A stretch of DNA of 64,000 bases. Origin: Phreatobacter sp. GTDB lineage: Bacteria > Pseudomonadota > Alphaproteobacteria > Rhizobiales > Phreatobacteraceae. Position 1 is the stretch's first letter. The number at the start of each line of letters is the position of its first letter. The DNA lies in contig NZ_JAEULY010000004.1 in the NCBI RefSeq assembly GCF_016793595.1, positions 1 through 64,000 on the forward strand. The letters run 5' to 3'. The notes under the pieces are model-generated. The model was not told the origin of the DNA. It searched no databases and worked only from the letters and a program-made list of their open reading frames with translations. Both the position numbers and the translations under genes were made by a program. Positions 51,696-60,797 of the stretch are shown one piece after another.

Positions 51696-52622
51696 ATGTT
51701 TCCGATCATCGCCAGCCTGACGCCCGTTTTCCTGATCATCGTGCTCGGCGCGTGGCTGAAAGCCGTGCCGCTGATGGAGGATGCCGGCTGGCGCGGGCTG
51801 GAGCGCGCCACCTACTACGTCTTCTTCCCGGCCATGATCATCATGACCATGGCGAAGGCGGACCTGCGCAGCGTGCCGGTCATCGCCATGGGCCTCGCGC
51901 TGATCGGCGGCATCCTCGCCATGACCGCGATCCTGATGGCGCTCCGGCCGCTGCTCGCGCGCTCCTTCGGCATGGACGGACCGGCCTTCACCTCGGTCTT
52001 CCAGGGCGCGACGCGCTGGAACTCCTTCGTCGCCATCGCCACGGCCGGCGCGCTGTTCGGCCAGATGGGGCTGACGCTCACCGCCATATCCGTCGCGGCG
52101 ATGATCCCGCTGCTCAACGTGCTGGCCGTTGTGATGCTGCAGCACTATGCGCAGGACAAGCCGATCGTCCTCGGGCCGACCCTCAAGGCCATCGTCACCA
52201 ATCCGTTCATCTGGTCGTCCGCCATCGGCATCGCGATCAACGCCATCGGCGTGCCCCTGCCGACGATTGCCATGCGCTTCGGCGACATTCTCGGCGCCGC
52301 CGCGCTCGGCACCGGCCTGCTGCTGGTCGGTGCGGGGCTGGACGTCCGCGCCGCGCTCAGGCCCCGCGCGCTCACCTGGGTCACGACCGCGCTGAAACTC
52401 CTGCTCATGCCCGCCATGGCCGCCGGCATCGCCCTGGCCCTTGGCGTCGGCGGCGTGCCGCTGCAGGTCGCGATCCTCAGCGCCGGCATGCCGACCGCCT
52501 CCGGCTCCTACATCCTCGCCCGGCAGATGGGCGGCGACGCGCCACTGATGGCGGAAATCCTGACGGTCCAGACCTTGATCGCGGTCGTTACCATCCCGCT
52601 GATCCTCGCCCTCGCCGCATAG
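51696..52622 (+). CDS. AEC-family transporter
   Basis: A 308-residue, ten-helix auxin efflux carrier-type transporter. MFPIIASLTPVFLIIVLGAWLK begins helix 1; GATRWNSFVAIATAGALFG and the C-terminal repeat LQVAILSAGMPTASGSYILARQMGGD carry the conserved crossover region. Bacterial AEC members move small carboxylates such as malate or malonate, or unknown metabolites. Not in an evident operon. The start codon lacks a strong ribosome binding site (CCGCTC upstream), but it starts directly in helix 1. Confidence 0.87.
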   Translation: MFPIIASLTPVFLIIVLGAWLKAVPLMEDAGWRGLERATYYVFFPAMIIMTMAKADLRSVPVIAMGLALIGGILAMTAILMALRPLLARSFGMDGPAFTSVFQGATRWNSFVAIATAGALFGQMGLTLTAISVAAMIPLLNVLAVVMLQHYAQDKPIVLGPTLKAIVTNPFIWSSAIGIAINAIGVPLPTIAMRFGDILGAAALGTGLLLVGAGLDVRAALRPRALTWVTTALKLLLMPAMAAGIALALGVGGVPLQVAILSAGMPTASGSYILARQMGGDAPLMAEILTVQTLIAVVTIPLILALAA

Positions 52623-52651
52623 AAAAAGGCGCGGTCCCTGCGGACCGCGCC
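52623..52651 (-). terminator. Rho-independent terminator of the Tyr-rich protein gene
   Basis: On the minus strand the stem GGCGCGGTCC/GGACCGCGCC (52628-52637 and 52642-52651) encloses a CTGC loop and is followed by TTTTT (52623-52627). It lies 25 bases after the stop of the Tyr-rich gene. It could also terminate the convergent AEC transcript. Confidence 0.85.
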
Positions 52652-52675
52652 CTTCATGCTCAAAACCGCGCCGCC

Positions 52676-53053
52676 TTAGCGGAACGTGTGCGGATAGCGC
52701 TCGTCGGCGCGCACGCGCGGGTGGCGCACGCGCGGCGGCGCCTCGTAGTAGTAGGCCGGGCGCTCGTAATAGGTCGGACGCTCGTAATAGGACGGGCGCT
52801 CGTAATAGCCGTAGCGCGGCCGCGGCGCGTAATAGCCGTCGTCGTAATAGTAGGCGCGGCGGTTCTGGTCGGCGGCGATGGCCGCAGCGCCGAGGCCGAG
52901 CACGCCGAGCGCGATGCCCGCGCCGATCGCGGCGCCCCGGTCCCCATGGTAGTGGCGGCGGTAATACTGCGCCTCGGCGGGAGCCGCGGCCGCGGCAACG
53001 CCGGCGGCGACGACAATGGCGGCCACGGTGGCCTTGAGCTTGTTGGAAAGCAT
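52676..53053 (-). CDS. Secreted tyrosine-rich small protein
   Basis: A 125-residue protein: signal peptide MLSNKLKATVAAIVVAAGVAAAAAPAEA, then a glycine-rich hydrophobic segment (GDRGAAIGAGIALGVLGLGAAAI) and a Tyr-rich tail with four Y-Y/YERP-like repeats (YYERPSYYERPTYYERPAYYYEAPP). Such proteins are common in alphaproteobacteria as periplasmic or surface proteins with unknown role. GGGGCATC precedes the ATG. A terminator follows its stop. Confidence 0.75.
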   Translation of the reverse strand: MLSNKLKATVAAIVVAAGVAAAAAPAEAQYYRRHYHGDRGAAIGAGIALGVLGLGAAAIAADQNRRAYYYDDGYYAPRPRYGYYERPSYYERPTYYERPAYYYEAPPRVRHPRVRADERYPHTFR

Positions 53054-53255
53054 GACGATGCCCCTTTCCGTTCGCTTGGGACGCTTCGTGGCGCGACGCG
53101 CCTCGACTTCAAGCTCCCGTTCAAACGTTGCCGGACACTAGGGGTTCCGCGCTGAACCCGTTCTGAACGAAGAATGTCCGCACCATGGCACCGCGATGAA
53201 CAGGCGTTCAGCCGGCATTTCGGTTCCGTCGTTCGTCAAGGAGCTCACCATTTCC

Positions 53256-53343
53256 GTCATGGCCGGGCTTGGCTGGGCCATCCACGACCGGAACACAGCG
53301 GATGATGGAATTCGTGGATATCCGGGCCAAGCCCGGGCATGAC
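53256..53343. repeat. Dispersed palindromic repeat of a second family
   Basis: Arm 1 (53256-53287, GTCATGGCCGGGCTTGGCTGGGCC then ATCCACGA) and arm 2 (53312-53343, TCGTGGATATCCGGGCCAAGCCCGGGCATGAC) are imperfect inverted copies. This motif is unlike the 51.4-kb element and I recall it as another common Hyphomicrobiales intergenic repeat. It lies in the 321-base gap (53054-53374) between the Tyr-rich protein and acpS, which holds nothing else I recognise. Confidence 0.75.
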
Positions 53344-53374
53344 GCAGCAGTAGCCGAGACGCGCTCAGCGGCGC

Positions 53375-53776
53375 TCAGACCTCAGGCACCGCCTCGATGA
53401 TGACGAAGGCCTGCGCCATCGGGAAATCGTCGGTGATCGTCAGATGGATCAGCGCGCGATGGCCGGCCGGCGTCAGCGAGCGCAGCATGTCCAGCGCGCC
53501 GCCGGTCAGTTCCATGGTCGGTTTGCCCGACGGCAGGTTCGCGACGCCCATGTCGCGCCAGAACACGCCCTTGCGGATGCCGGTGCCGAGCGCCTTGGCC
53601 ATCGCCTCCTTGGCGGCGAAGCGCTTGGCATAGGTCGCGGCGCGATGAGCCCTGCCCTCGGCCCGCGCGCGCTCCTTCTCGGTGAACAGGCGATGCGTGA
53701 AGCGCTCGCCGTGGCGCTCCAGCGATTTCTCGATCCGCCTGATGTCGCAGAGGTCGGAGCCGATGCCGATGATCAC
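53375..53776 (-). CDS. acpS: Holo-[acyl-carrier-protein] synthase
   Basis: A 133-residue 4'-phosphopantetheinyl transferase. [20 protein letters not shown] has the Mg-binding G-x-D, and [16 protein letters not shown] the conserved W/F-x-x-KEA motif with catalytic Glu/Lys. It attaches phosphopantetheine to acyl carrier proteins. Its start directly follows (no spacer) the stop of the DUF3592-like gene, in the leftward group acpS-membrane protein-pyrE. Confidence 0.95.
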   Translation of the reverse strand: MIIGIGSDLCDIRRIEKSLERHGERFTHRLFTEKERARAEGRAHRAATYAKRFAAKEAMAKALGTGIRKGVFWRDMGVANLPSGKPTMELTGGALDMLRSLTPAGHRALIHLTITDDFPMAQAFVIIEAVPEV

Positions 53777-54244
53777 TCAGCGCCTCCTGACGGCGATGAT
53801 CGTCAGCGCGAGGCCACCGGCCGCGACCAGCAGACCCAGCAGAACCAGCGGGATGCGTTCGCGCGGCGGATCGTCCAGCACCACGATGTCGTCGCAGGTG
53901 GTGCCCGGCACGACGCGCAGCGTCTCGTGCAGCGGCCGGCCGTTCGGCGCATGGCGGTATTTCACCAGCGCCACCCGGCATTCCTGCACCATCGGGCCGA
54001 TGCGCCGCTCGTAGACGAAGGTCGGCACACCGACCGTGTCGCGCGACGAGGTCGCGATATGCGATTCGACCCAGCGCGCCGTCACCGGCTCGCTGCGGCT
54101 CGCCACCGCATACTGGATCAGTGGCCAGGCATTGGGCGCGGTGATCACGAGGCCCATGAACAGCACGAACAGGCCGACGAACAGGCGCGAGCGCGAGGCC
54201 CCCGCCTGCGGCGCGTCGGCAGTCGTGCTGTCGCTGCCGCTCAT
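53777..54244 (-). CDS. Two-TM membrane protein, DUF3592-like
   Basis: A 155-residue protein with a hydrophobic helix near residues 22-45 ([17 protein letters not shown]), a soluble periplasmic-looking domain with a Cys pair ([18 protein letters not shown]), and a second helix at 133-153 ([20 protein letters not shown]). This topology resembles DUF3592 proteins. Function unknown. Its start overlaps the stop of pyrE by four bases (ATGA) and it abuts acpS, giving a compact three-gene operon. Confidence 0.7.
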   Translation of the reverse strand: MSGSDSTTADAPQAGASRSRLFVGLFVLFMGLVITAPNAWPLIQYAVASRSEPVTARWVESHIATSSRDTVGVPTFVYERRIGPMVQECRVALVKYRHAPNGRPLHETLRVVPGTTCDDIVVLDDPPRERIPLVLLGLLVAAGGLALTIIAVRRR

Positions 54245-54834
54245 GCTTTAGCTCCTTGAATGCCGCGCGAGCCGGGCTTCACCGCCGGCAGGCTGGCGAG
54301 TTCCGGCGGCAGGTCGTTCGCGTCGTAGTCGGGCACGTACCAGGACAGCAGCGAGACCAGCGGCACGCCGATATCGGCCTTGCCGGCGGAGCGGTCGACC
54401 AGCACCGCCGCGCCGACGATCTCGCCGGGATGGCCGGCAATGGCCGCAAGGCACTCGCGGGTCGACAGGCCGGTGGTGACGATGTCCTCGACCACCAGCA
54501 CACGCGCGCCGGCTGGGATCTCGAAGCCGCGGCGCAGCTTGAACTCGCCGTTCTCGCGCTCGACGAAAATCGCCTTGGCGCCGAGTTGTCGCGCCATCTC
54601 GTAGCCCGGCACGATGCCGCCGACGGCGGGCGAGACGACGTAATCGATGCGGCCGAAGCGCTCCTTCACCTTCTCGGCGAGCGCCGCGCAAAGCCGCGCC
54701 GTGCGCTCGGGGTCCATGAAGACGAACATCTTCTGCAGGAAGACCGGGCTGCGCCTGCCCGACGACAGGATGAAATGGCCTTCGAGCAGCGCGCCGGCGG
54801 CGCGGAATTCAGAGAGCACGTCGTCGGGGGTCAT
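54241..54834 (-). CDS. pyrE: Orotate phosphoribosyltransferase
   Basis: A 197-residue enzyme of the alpha/beta PRTase fold: [33 protein letters not shown], and the PRPP motif [16 protein letters not shown], match PyrE, which makes OMP in de novo pyrimidine biosynthesis. The C-terminal region [23 protein letters not shown] is typical of the alphaproteobacterial type. ATG at 54834; the stop overlaps the downstream membrane-protein gene. Confidence 0.93.
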   Translation of the reverse strand: MTPDDVLSEFRAAGALLEGHFILSSGRRSPVFLQKMFVFMDPERTARLCAALAEKVKERFGRIDYVVSPAVGGIVPGYEMARQLGAKAIFVERENGEFKLRRGFEIPAGARVLVVEDIVTTGLSTRECLAAIAGHPGEIVGAAVLVDRSAGKADIGVPLVSLLSWYVPDYDANDLPPELASLPAVKPGSRGIQGAKA

Positions 54835-54906
54835 GGGCGGTCGCGTCCGTTCGAGTTTGACGGGAGAGACGCCGAATGGGGGGAGGAGTCAACGGGGGGC
54901 AGCCCC

Positions 54907-57084
54907 CTACTCGAACATCCTCGTCGCATCCGCCGCCATCGGCAGGCTCTTGATGCCGCCGATGATCGCGTTGAGGTGCTTCAGGTCCCAGACCTCCACG
55001 TCGATCACCACATCCGTATAGTCGGCCGTCTTCCGCTGCATCCTGAGGTTGTCGATATTGCCGTCATTGTCGGCGATGACCTGGGTGATGCGCGCAAGCG
55101 AGCCCGGCTCGTTGCGTGACTTGACCGCGACGCGCACGGGGTAGCGAACGCGGCGGGCCTCGTCGATGTCCCAGCGCACGTCCAGCCAGCGCTCAGGCTC
55201 GTTGTCGTAGGCCGCCAGAGCCGGCGACTGGATCGGGTAGATGGTGATGCCCTCCCCGGGGGTGAGGATGCCGACGATGCGGTCTCCCGGCACGGCGCCG
55301 CCATCGGCTGCGAAGCGCACGGGCAGGTCGAAATTGATGCCGCGGATGGGGATCGCCCCCTCCGTTTCCGGCACCTGGAATTTCAGCGCCGCCTGCCCGC
55401 CGACGCCGAACCACTCGGCGGTCGGCTTCGGTCCCAGCGGCACCTCTTCCTTGAAGTCGGGATGCACCGCGCGCAGCACGTCCTCCGCCGGTATCTCGTC
55501 GCGCCCGACGCCCCAATAGACGTCCTCGACGCTGGCGCGCGCGAGGCGTTTGAGGCCCGCCTTCAGCACCTCGTCGGAGAAGGGCATGCCGGCCCGGTTG
55601 AACAGGCTCTGCACGATGCGCCGGCCGAGCCCGAGATACTGGGCGCGGGTGGCGGCGCGGGTGGCGCGGCGGATGGCGGAGCGCGCCCGGCCGGTCACCA
55701 CGATGTTCTCCCAGGCGGGCGACGGCGTCGCCTTGGGGTCGGTGATGATCTCGACCTCGTCGCCGTTCTGCAATTCGGTCACCAGCGGCCGCTCGACGCC
55801 GTTGATGCGCGAGCGCGAGCAGTGGTTGCCGATGTCGGTATGAACGGCATAGGCGAAGTCGATGCAGTTGGCCTTGCGCGGCAGGGCGATCAGGCGGCCC
55901 TTGGGCGTGAAGCAGTAGACCTGGTCGGAGAACAGTTCGAGCTTGGTGTGCTCGAGGAACTCCTCGGGGTTGTCGCCATGCGCCAGCATGTCCACGGTGT
56001 GGCGCAGCCAGGCATAGGCGCTGCTTTCCTTCTCGAAGGCCGAGGGCTCCGCGCCGTCCTTGTAGAGCGCGTGGGCGGCGATGCCGAATTCGGCGATCTG
56101 GTGCATGCCGTGGGTGCGGATCTGCATCTCCACGCGCTGGCTGCCGGGGCCGATGACGGTGGTGTGGATCGAGCGGTAGTCGTTGCCCTTGGGGGTAGAG
56201 ATATAGTCCTTGAACCGCTGGGGCACCGCCGGCCAGGTCGTGTGGATGACGCCGATGGCGCGGTAGCAGTCGACCACGCTGTCGACCAGCACGCGGAAGC
56301 CGACCACGTCCGAGAGCTGCTCGAAGGAGACCGACTTGCGCTCCATCTTGCGGTAGATCGAATAGGGCTTCTTCTGGCGACCGCTGACATCGGCGCTGAT
56401 GCCCTCGCCCGCGAGCTTGCGGGCAAGCTGTGTCTCGATCTCCTCGATGGCGGAGGCGCTGGCCTCGCGCTGGCGCGCCAGCCGGGCGGTCAGCGCGTTG
56501 TAGGCCTCCGGATTGATCTGGCGAAAGGCCAGATCCTCCAGCTCCTCACGCATTTCGTGCATGCCCATGCGGCCGGCGAGCGGCGCATAGATGTCGAGCG
56601 TCTCCTGGGCGACCCGGTCGCGCTTGGCCGGCGGCACGTAGTGCAGCGTGCGCATGTTGTGGAGCCGGTCGGCGAGCTTCACCAGCAGCACGCGCACGTC
56701 GGAGGTGATCGCCAGCAGCAGCTTGCGTAGGTTCTCCGCCTGCACCGCCTGCTTGGAGACGAGATCGAGCTTCTTCAGCTTGGTGAGGCCGTCGACGAGT
56801 TCGGCGATATTGGCGCCGAACTTCTCGCGGATGTCCTCCTTGGTCGCCGCGGTGTCCTCGATCGTGTCATGCAGCAGGGCCGCGACGATCGTCGCGTCAT
56901 CCAGCTTCAGGTCGGTGAGGATCGCCGCCACTTCCAGAGGGTGCGAGAAATAGGGGTCGCCCGAGGCGCGCTTCTGGCTGCCGTGCGCGAGCATGGCATA
57001 GACATAGGCGCGATCGAGCAAGGCCTCGTCGGCCTTGGGATTGTAGCGCTTGACGCGGTCGACCAGCTCGTATTGCCGCATCAT
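54907..57084 (-). CDS. rsh: Bifunctional (p)ppGpp synthase/hydrolase (Rsh)
   Basis: A 725-residue RelA/SpoT protein with both domains intact: HD hydrolase SHPLEVAAIL (H48) and ALLHDTIEDT (H72/D73); synthetase YSIYRKME, GNDYRSIHTTVIGP. TGS domain (YCFTPKGRLIALPRKANCIDFAYAVH) and C-terminal ACT domain (SLARITQVIADNDGNIDNL) follow. It controls stringent response. It may have one or two Met at its start (ATGATG). rpoZ is upstream in the same direction but separated by a terminator. Confidence 0.97.
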   Translation of the reverse strand: MMRQYELVDRVKRYNPKADEALLDRAYVYAMLAHGSQKRASGDPYFSHPLEVAAILTDLKLDDATIVAALLHDTIEDTAATKEDIREKFGANIAELVDGLTKLKKLDLVSKQAVQAENLRKLLLAITSDVRVLLVKLADRLHNMRTLHYVPPAKRDRVAQETLDIYAPLAGRMGMHEMREELEDLAFRQINPEAYNALTARLARQREASASAIEEIETQLARKLAGEGISADVSGRQKKPYSIYRKMERKSVSFEQLSDVVGFRVLVDSVVDCYRAIGVIHTTWPAVPQRFKDYISTPKGNDYRSIHTTVIGPGSQRVEMQIRTHGMHQIAEFGIAAHALYKDGAEPSAFEKESSAYAWLRHTVDMLAHGDNPEEFLEHTKLELFSDQVYCFTPKGRLIALPRKANCIDFAYAVHTDIGNHCSRSRINGVERPLVTELQNGDEVEIITDPKATPSPAWENIVVTGRARSAIRRATRAATRAQYLGLGRRIVQSLFNRAGMPFSDEVLKAGLKRLARASVEDVYWGVGRDEIPAEDVLRAVHPDFKEEVPLGPKPTAEWFGVGGQAALKFQVPETEGAIPIRGINFDLPVRFAADGGAVPGDRIVGILTPGEGITIYPIQSPALAAYDNEPERWLDVRWDIDEARRVRYPVRVAVKSRNEPGSLARITQVIADNDGNIDNLRMQRKTADYTDVVIDVEVWDLKHLNAIIGGIKSLPMAADATRMFE

Positions 57085-57180
57085 GGGGTGGGCACAACTC
57101 CTCGCGATCCGCGGTAAGCGTTCAGGATATCATCCCGATACCGGCGCACCGCAACAATCCGTCGCGAATAGCCGCCAACG

Positions 57181-57203
57181 AAAAAGGCGGCCCGAAGGCC
57201 GCC
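57181..57203 (-). terminator. Rho-independent terminator of rpoZ
   Basis: On the minus strand GGCGGCC and GGCCGCC arms (57197-57203 and 57186-57192) enclose TTCG-type loop, followed by TTTTT at 57181-57185. It is 27 bases after the rpoZ stop and before the rsh start, so rpoZ and rsh are separately terminated. Confidence 0.85.
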
Positions 57204-57229
57204 TCGACGTAACAGCGCCGAAATCGGGC

Positions 57230-57622
57230 TCAGAGGCCCTCGTCGTCGTCCGTGTCTTCCGGCGGCTTCAGCCCTTCGAGGCCGCGCAACAGGTCTTCCT
57301 CGCTCATGCGGTCCATGGCGACCTCGGAATCGTCCGAATCGGCGCTGCCGCCGGCGGAGATCATCGGCACCGCATCCGGCTCCGGCTCGTCCACCTCGAC
57401 ATATTTCTGCAGCGAGTGGATCAGGTCTTCCTTCAGGTCGTCCGGCGAGACGGTCGCATCGGCGATTTCGCGCAGGGCGACGACGGGGTTCTTGTCGCGG
57501 TCGCGGTCGATGGTGATCGGCGCGCCGGCGGCGAGCATGCGCGCGCGGTGGCTGGCGACCAGAACCAGCTCGAAGCGGTTGTCGACCTTGTCAATGCAAT
57601 CCTCGACGGTGACGCGAGCCAT
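57230..57622 (-). CDS. rpoZ: RNA polymerase omega subunit
   Basis: A 130-residue omega subunit: [30 protein letters not shown] is the conserved core, then [30 protein letters not shown]. The C-terminal tail is acidic and variable ([25 protein letters not shown]), as in alphaproteobacteria. It stabilises RNA polymerase and binds ppGpp in E. coli. AAAGGAAC precedes the ATG. Located upstream of rsh as expected in alphaproteobacteria. Confidence 0.95.
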   Translation of the reverse strand: MARVTVEDCIDKVDNRFELVLVASHRARMLAAGAPITIDRDRDKNPVVALREIADATVSPDDLKEDLIHSLQKYVEVDEPEPDAVPMISAGGSADSDDSEVAMDRMSEEDLLRGLEGLKPPEDTDDDEGL

Positions 57623-57847
57623 CGGTGTTCCTTTGAGAGCGTGGCGCCCGGAAAGCGGGTCGGATGTGCGGAAAGTGGCGGTGTATAGCCGCAGCCGGCT
57701 TCGGAAACAAGTGCACAGGCCGGCTGCGGCTTCTGGCCTGTCCCGCCGTCGCAGTCCGGCGCTTCCTGCCATACCAGTTGACGGGCGAGCCCGGCCGGCT
57801 TCATAAGCCGATATCGGTCAAAGGCGACCGCTTGAGGGGGCGCATTC

Positions 57848-58852
57848 ATGACGCCGTCACGGCGCGATCTGGTCGGCGCTGCCGCCGTCCTGTCCCTGGC
57901 CTGCGGGGCGGGAGCGCGCCACGCGTCCGGACAGGCTGCCTCACCCATCAAGGTGGTCATCGCCTTTCCGCCCGGCGGCACCAGCACGGCTTCGATGCAG
58001 CCGATCATGCCGTTCCTCGCCCGCGCGCTCGGCTCCGACATCGCGCTCGAATACATGGCGGGCTCGGGAGGCGACCTCGCGGCCTTCGCCGTCGCCAAGG
58101 CCAGCCCGGACGGCCGTACCCTGCTGTTCGGCCATGCCGGCCCGCTGGCGATCAATCCGCATCTGCTCCAGCAGAGTTTCTTCGATCCCGCGAAAGACCT
58201 CGTCCCGGTCGCGCAGGTCATCGCCTTCCCCATCGTCCTCTGCGCGCATGACAAGCTGAACGTGAAGGATCTCGACGGCCTGATCGCCGCCGGCAAGTCG
58301 CGTGCGCTGGTCACCGGCTCGTCGGGCAACGGCTCGATGCAGCATCTGGCCGGCGAGGTGCTGCGCCGCGCGGTCGGCATCCAGACCCTCCACATTCCCT
58401 TTGCCGGCGGCGGCCCGCTTCAGGAGGCGCTGGTCAAGGGCGCGCTCGACATCGTCTGCGAGACCGGTTCGAACGTCGTGCGGCACATCCAGGAGGGCCG
58501 CCTCGTCCCGATCGCGGTGATGGCCGACAAGCGCCTCGCGAAACTGCCGGGCGTACCGACTTTCGCTGAGCTCGGCCGCGCCGATCTGGTGATCGATGCA
58601 TGGTTCGGCCTCGTCGCGCCGGCCGCGACGCCGCCGGACATCCTCGGCCGCATCGAACGGGCCACCCTGCAGGCCCTGCGCGAACCCTCCATCGCGACCG
58701 CCTATGATGCCATCGGCGGCATTCCCGCCCCGCTCGGACAGGCGGCCTTCGCCGCCAAGATCGCCGCCGAAACCGTGCGGTGGCGTGATACCATCGCCAG
58801 CGCGCGCATTTCGCCGCTCGGCACGCAGACCGGCCTGCCCGACCGGCGCTGA
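57848..58852 (+). CDS. TctC/Bug-type periplasmic substrate-binding protein
   Basis: A 334-residue tripartite-tricarboxylate-type solute-binding protein. A signal (MTPSRRDLVGAAAVLSLACGAGA, SRRxx-like Tat or Sec) precedes PIKVVIAFPPGGTSTASMQPI, GRTLLFGHAGPLAINPHL and GVPTFAELG. Typical of Bug proteins, which are numerous and often orphan as here, without tctA/tctB. Ligands are usually carboxylates. GAGGGGG precedes the ATG. Divergent from rpoZ. Confidence 0.87.
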   Translation: MTPSRRDLVGAAAVLSLACGAGARHASGQAASPIKVVIAFPPGGTSTASMQPIMPFLARALGSDIALEYMAGSGGDLAAFAVAKASPDGRTLLFGHAGPLAINPHLLQQSFFDPAKDLVPVAQVIAFPIVLCAHDKLNVKDLDGLIAAGKSRALVTGSSGNGSMQHLAGEVLRRAVGIQTLHIPFAGGGPLQEALVKGALDIVCETGSNVVRHIQEGRLVPIAVMADKRLAKLPGVPTFAELGRADLVIDAWFGLVAPAATPPDILGRIERATLQALREPSIATAYDAIGGIPAPLGQAAFAAKIAAETVRWRDTIASARISPLGTQTGLPDRR

Positions 58853-59022
58853 GGGGATAACCCTCCCGAACCGGCGCGATCTTGCGGTATCGCTGAAAAG
58901 TTATGTTAGGATGATTCCAGACAGGGCCGACCTGTCGACAACACCATTGCGCGTGCGGACCTTTTCAAAAGCCCCGACTTTTCAAAACCCACGACGATTG
59001 CCGGCCAAAGGGATTTCAAGGC

Positions 59023-59673
59023 ATGCAGAACGGCCAGGAACGGATCGCCCTCTTCATCGACGGCGCCAATCTCTACGCGACCGCCAAGACGCTCGGTTTC
59101 GACATCGACTACAAGCGCCTGCTCGGCGAGTTCCGCGCGCGCGGCTATCTCCTGCGCGCCTACTACTACACGGCGCTGGTCGAGGATCAGGAATATTCCT
59201 CGATCCGGCCGCTGATCGACTGGCTCGACTATAACGGCTTCACCGTCGTCACCAAGACGGCCAAGGAGTTCACCGACTCCATGGGCCGCCGCAAGGTGAA
59301 GGGCAATATGGACATCGAGCTCGCCGTCGATGCCATGGAGCTCGCTCCGCGCGTCGATCACATCGTCCTGTTCTCCGGCGACGGCGACTTCCGCTCGCTG
59401 GTCGAGGCGCTGCAGCGCAAGGGCGTCAAGGTGTCGGTGGTCTCCACCGTTTCGGTCCAGCCGGCCATGATCGCCGACGAACTGCGCCGCCAGGCCGACG
59501 AGTTCATCGATCTCGCCCACCTCTCCCAGCGGGTTGGCCGAGACCCGTCGGAGCGCGCGCCGCGCCCGCAGGTCGGGCAGGACGTGCCGGGCTTCGTGCG
59601 CGATCGCCCGCGCCCGGCAAGGCCCGTCGCCCCCACCTCTCCCGTCAGCGGCGACGATTTCGCCGACCGCTGA
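59023..59673 (+). CDS. NYN-domain (LabA/DUF88) RNase-like protein
   Basis: A 216-residue PIN-like NYN protein. RIALFIDGANLYATAKTLG, VKGNMDIELAVDAMELA and IVLFSGDGDFRSLVEALQRKGVKV hold the acidic active-site residues (ID-G, D-x-E, SGDGDF). NYN proteins are predicted or shown RNases. C-terminal 40 residues are Pro/Arg-rich and disordered. It is followed six bases later by a uracil-DNA glycosylase gene in the same direction, so likely co-transcribed. Confidence 0.9.
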   Translation: MQNGQERIALFIDGANLYATAKTLGFDIDYKRLLGEFRARGYLLRAYYYTALVEDQEYSSIRPLIDWLDYNGFTVVTKTAKEFTDSMGRRKVKGNMDIELAVDAMELAPRVDHIVLFSGDGDFRSLVEALQRKGVKVSVVSTVSVQPAMIADELRRQADEFIDLAHLSQRVGRDPSERAPRPQVGQDVPGFVRDRPRPARPVAPTSPVSGDDFADR

Positions 59674-59679
59674 CGCACC

Positions 59680-60321
59680 ATGTCCGTTCCGCAGAATCCG
59701 GGCCGGGACTGCCCGCTCTGCCCGCGCCTCGCCGCGTTCAGGCAGAAGCACCGCGCGCTCAATCCCGGCTGGCACAATGCGCCGGTGCCCTCGTTCGGCG
59801 CCGACGACGCGCGGCTGCTGATCGTCGGCCTCGCACCGGGGCTGCAGGGCGCCAACAAGACCGGCCGCCCGTTCACCGGCGACTGGGCCGGCGACCTGCT
59901 CTACGAGACGCTGATCGCCTACGGCTTCGCGAAGGGCACCTATGACGAGCGGCCCGACGACGGGCTCGAACTGATCGGCACGCGGATCACCAACGCCGTG
60001 CGCTGCGTGCCGCCGGAGAACAAGCCGACGACCGAGGAGATCCGCACCTGCCGGCCGTTCCTCTCGGCGACCATCGCCGCGATGCCGCGCCTGTCGGCCA
60101 TCGTCACGCTTGGCAAGATCGGCCATGACAGCGCCGTCAGGGCCCTCGGCGAGAAGCCCGCGCGCCTGCCCTTCCGCCATGGCGGGGTCGCGGTGTCCAG
60201 CGGTATTACCGTATTCTCCAGCTACCATTGCTCGCGCTACAACACGAATACCGGGGTGCTCACGCCGGAGATGTTCCGCGCGGTCTTCGCCGCCGTCCGG
60301 GCTCATCTCGACAGAGGCTGA
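59680..60321 (+). CDS. Family 5 uracil-DNA glycosylase (UDGb), Fe-S type
   Basis: A 213-residue glycosylase. GLAPGLQGANKTGRPFTGDWAG is motif 1, and SSYHCSRYNTNTGVLT motif 2, matching the family 5 (UDGb) group. Cysteines C11, C14, C109 and C124 are placed to bind a 4Fe-4S cluster. It removes uracil, and in this family also hypoxanthine or other deaminated bases, from DNA. Six bases after the NYN gene. Confidence 0.88.
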   Translation: MSVPQNPGRDCPLCPRLAAFRQKHRALNPGWHNAPVPSFGADDARLLIVGLAPGLQGANKTGRPFTGDWAGDLLYETLIAYGFAKGTYDERPDDGLELIGTRITNAVRCVPPENKPTTEEIRTCRPFLSATIAAMPRLSAIVTLGKIGHDSAVRALGEKPARLPFRHGGVAVSSGITVFSSYHCSRYNTNTGVLTPEMFRAVFAAVRAHLDRG

Positions 60322-60382
60322 ACCTTTTCGGCCGCCGCGCGCACGTAAGTCCGGCCAGCACAACCGGAGAAAGCGCGGCGCC

Positions 60383-60694
60383 ATGACCACCCTCACCCGC
60401 CGCAGCCTGCGCATCGCGGTGCTCCTCGCCGCCGCCATCGGCACGCTCTTCTGGCTCGCCGTCTGCGTCAGGGTGCTGATGATCCCGCCGTCGCGGCGCG
60501 ACGGCTTCGAGATGCTCGGCGCCATCCTCGCCACCGCCTATTTCCTCGCGCTGGTTCTGCCGACGCTGGCGCTCGGCATCCTCGGCCGCTGGCTGCCGTT
60601 CGGCGCCGTGCTCGGGGCCACGGCGCTTGCGATCGCGACCGACGCCGTCATGCCCTGGATTCCGTGGTCGGTCTTCGCCAACGGCCTGTTCTGA
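60383..60694 (+). CDS. Small membrane protein of unknown function
   Basis: A 103-residue protein with three hydrophobic helices at about 11-33 (VLLAAAIGTLFWLAVCVRVLM), 44-68 (LGAILATAYFLALVLPTLALGIL) and 72-93. No family assigned. ATG at 60383 with GGAGAAAG upstream. It sits between the UDG gene and the superoxide dismutase gene and may be co-transcribed. Confidence 0.7.
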   Translation: MTTLTRRSLRIAVLLAAAIGTLFWLAVCVRVLMIPPSRRDGFEMLGAILATAYFLALVLPTLALGILGRWLPFGAVLGATALAIATDAVMPWIPWSVFANGLF

Positions 60695-60797
60695 TCACGG
60701 TTTCGTGACCTCCCCTGCGGCATCCACAATTATGGCGCTAGGTGTTCCCATGACGACCAGCCGCACATTGCCGGTCCGATTCACGGGAGAGAACACG

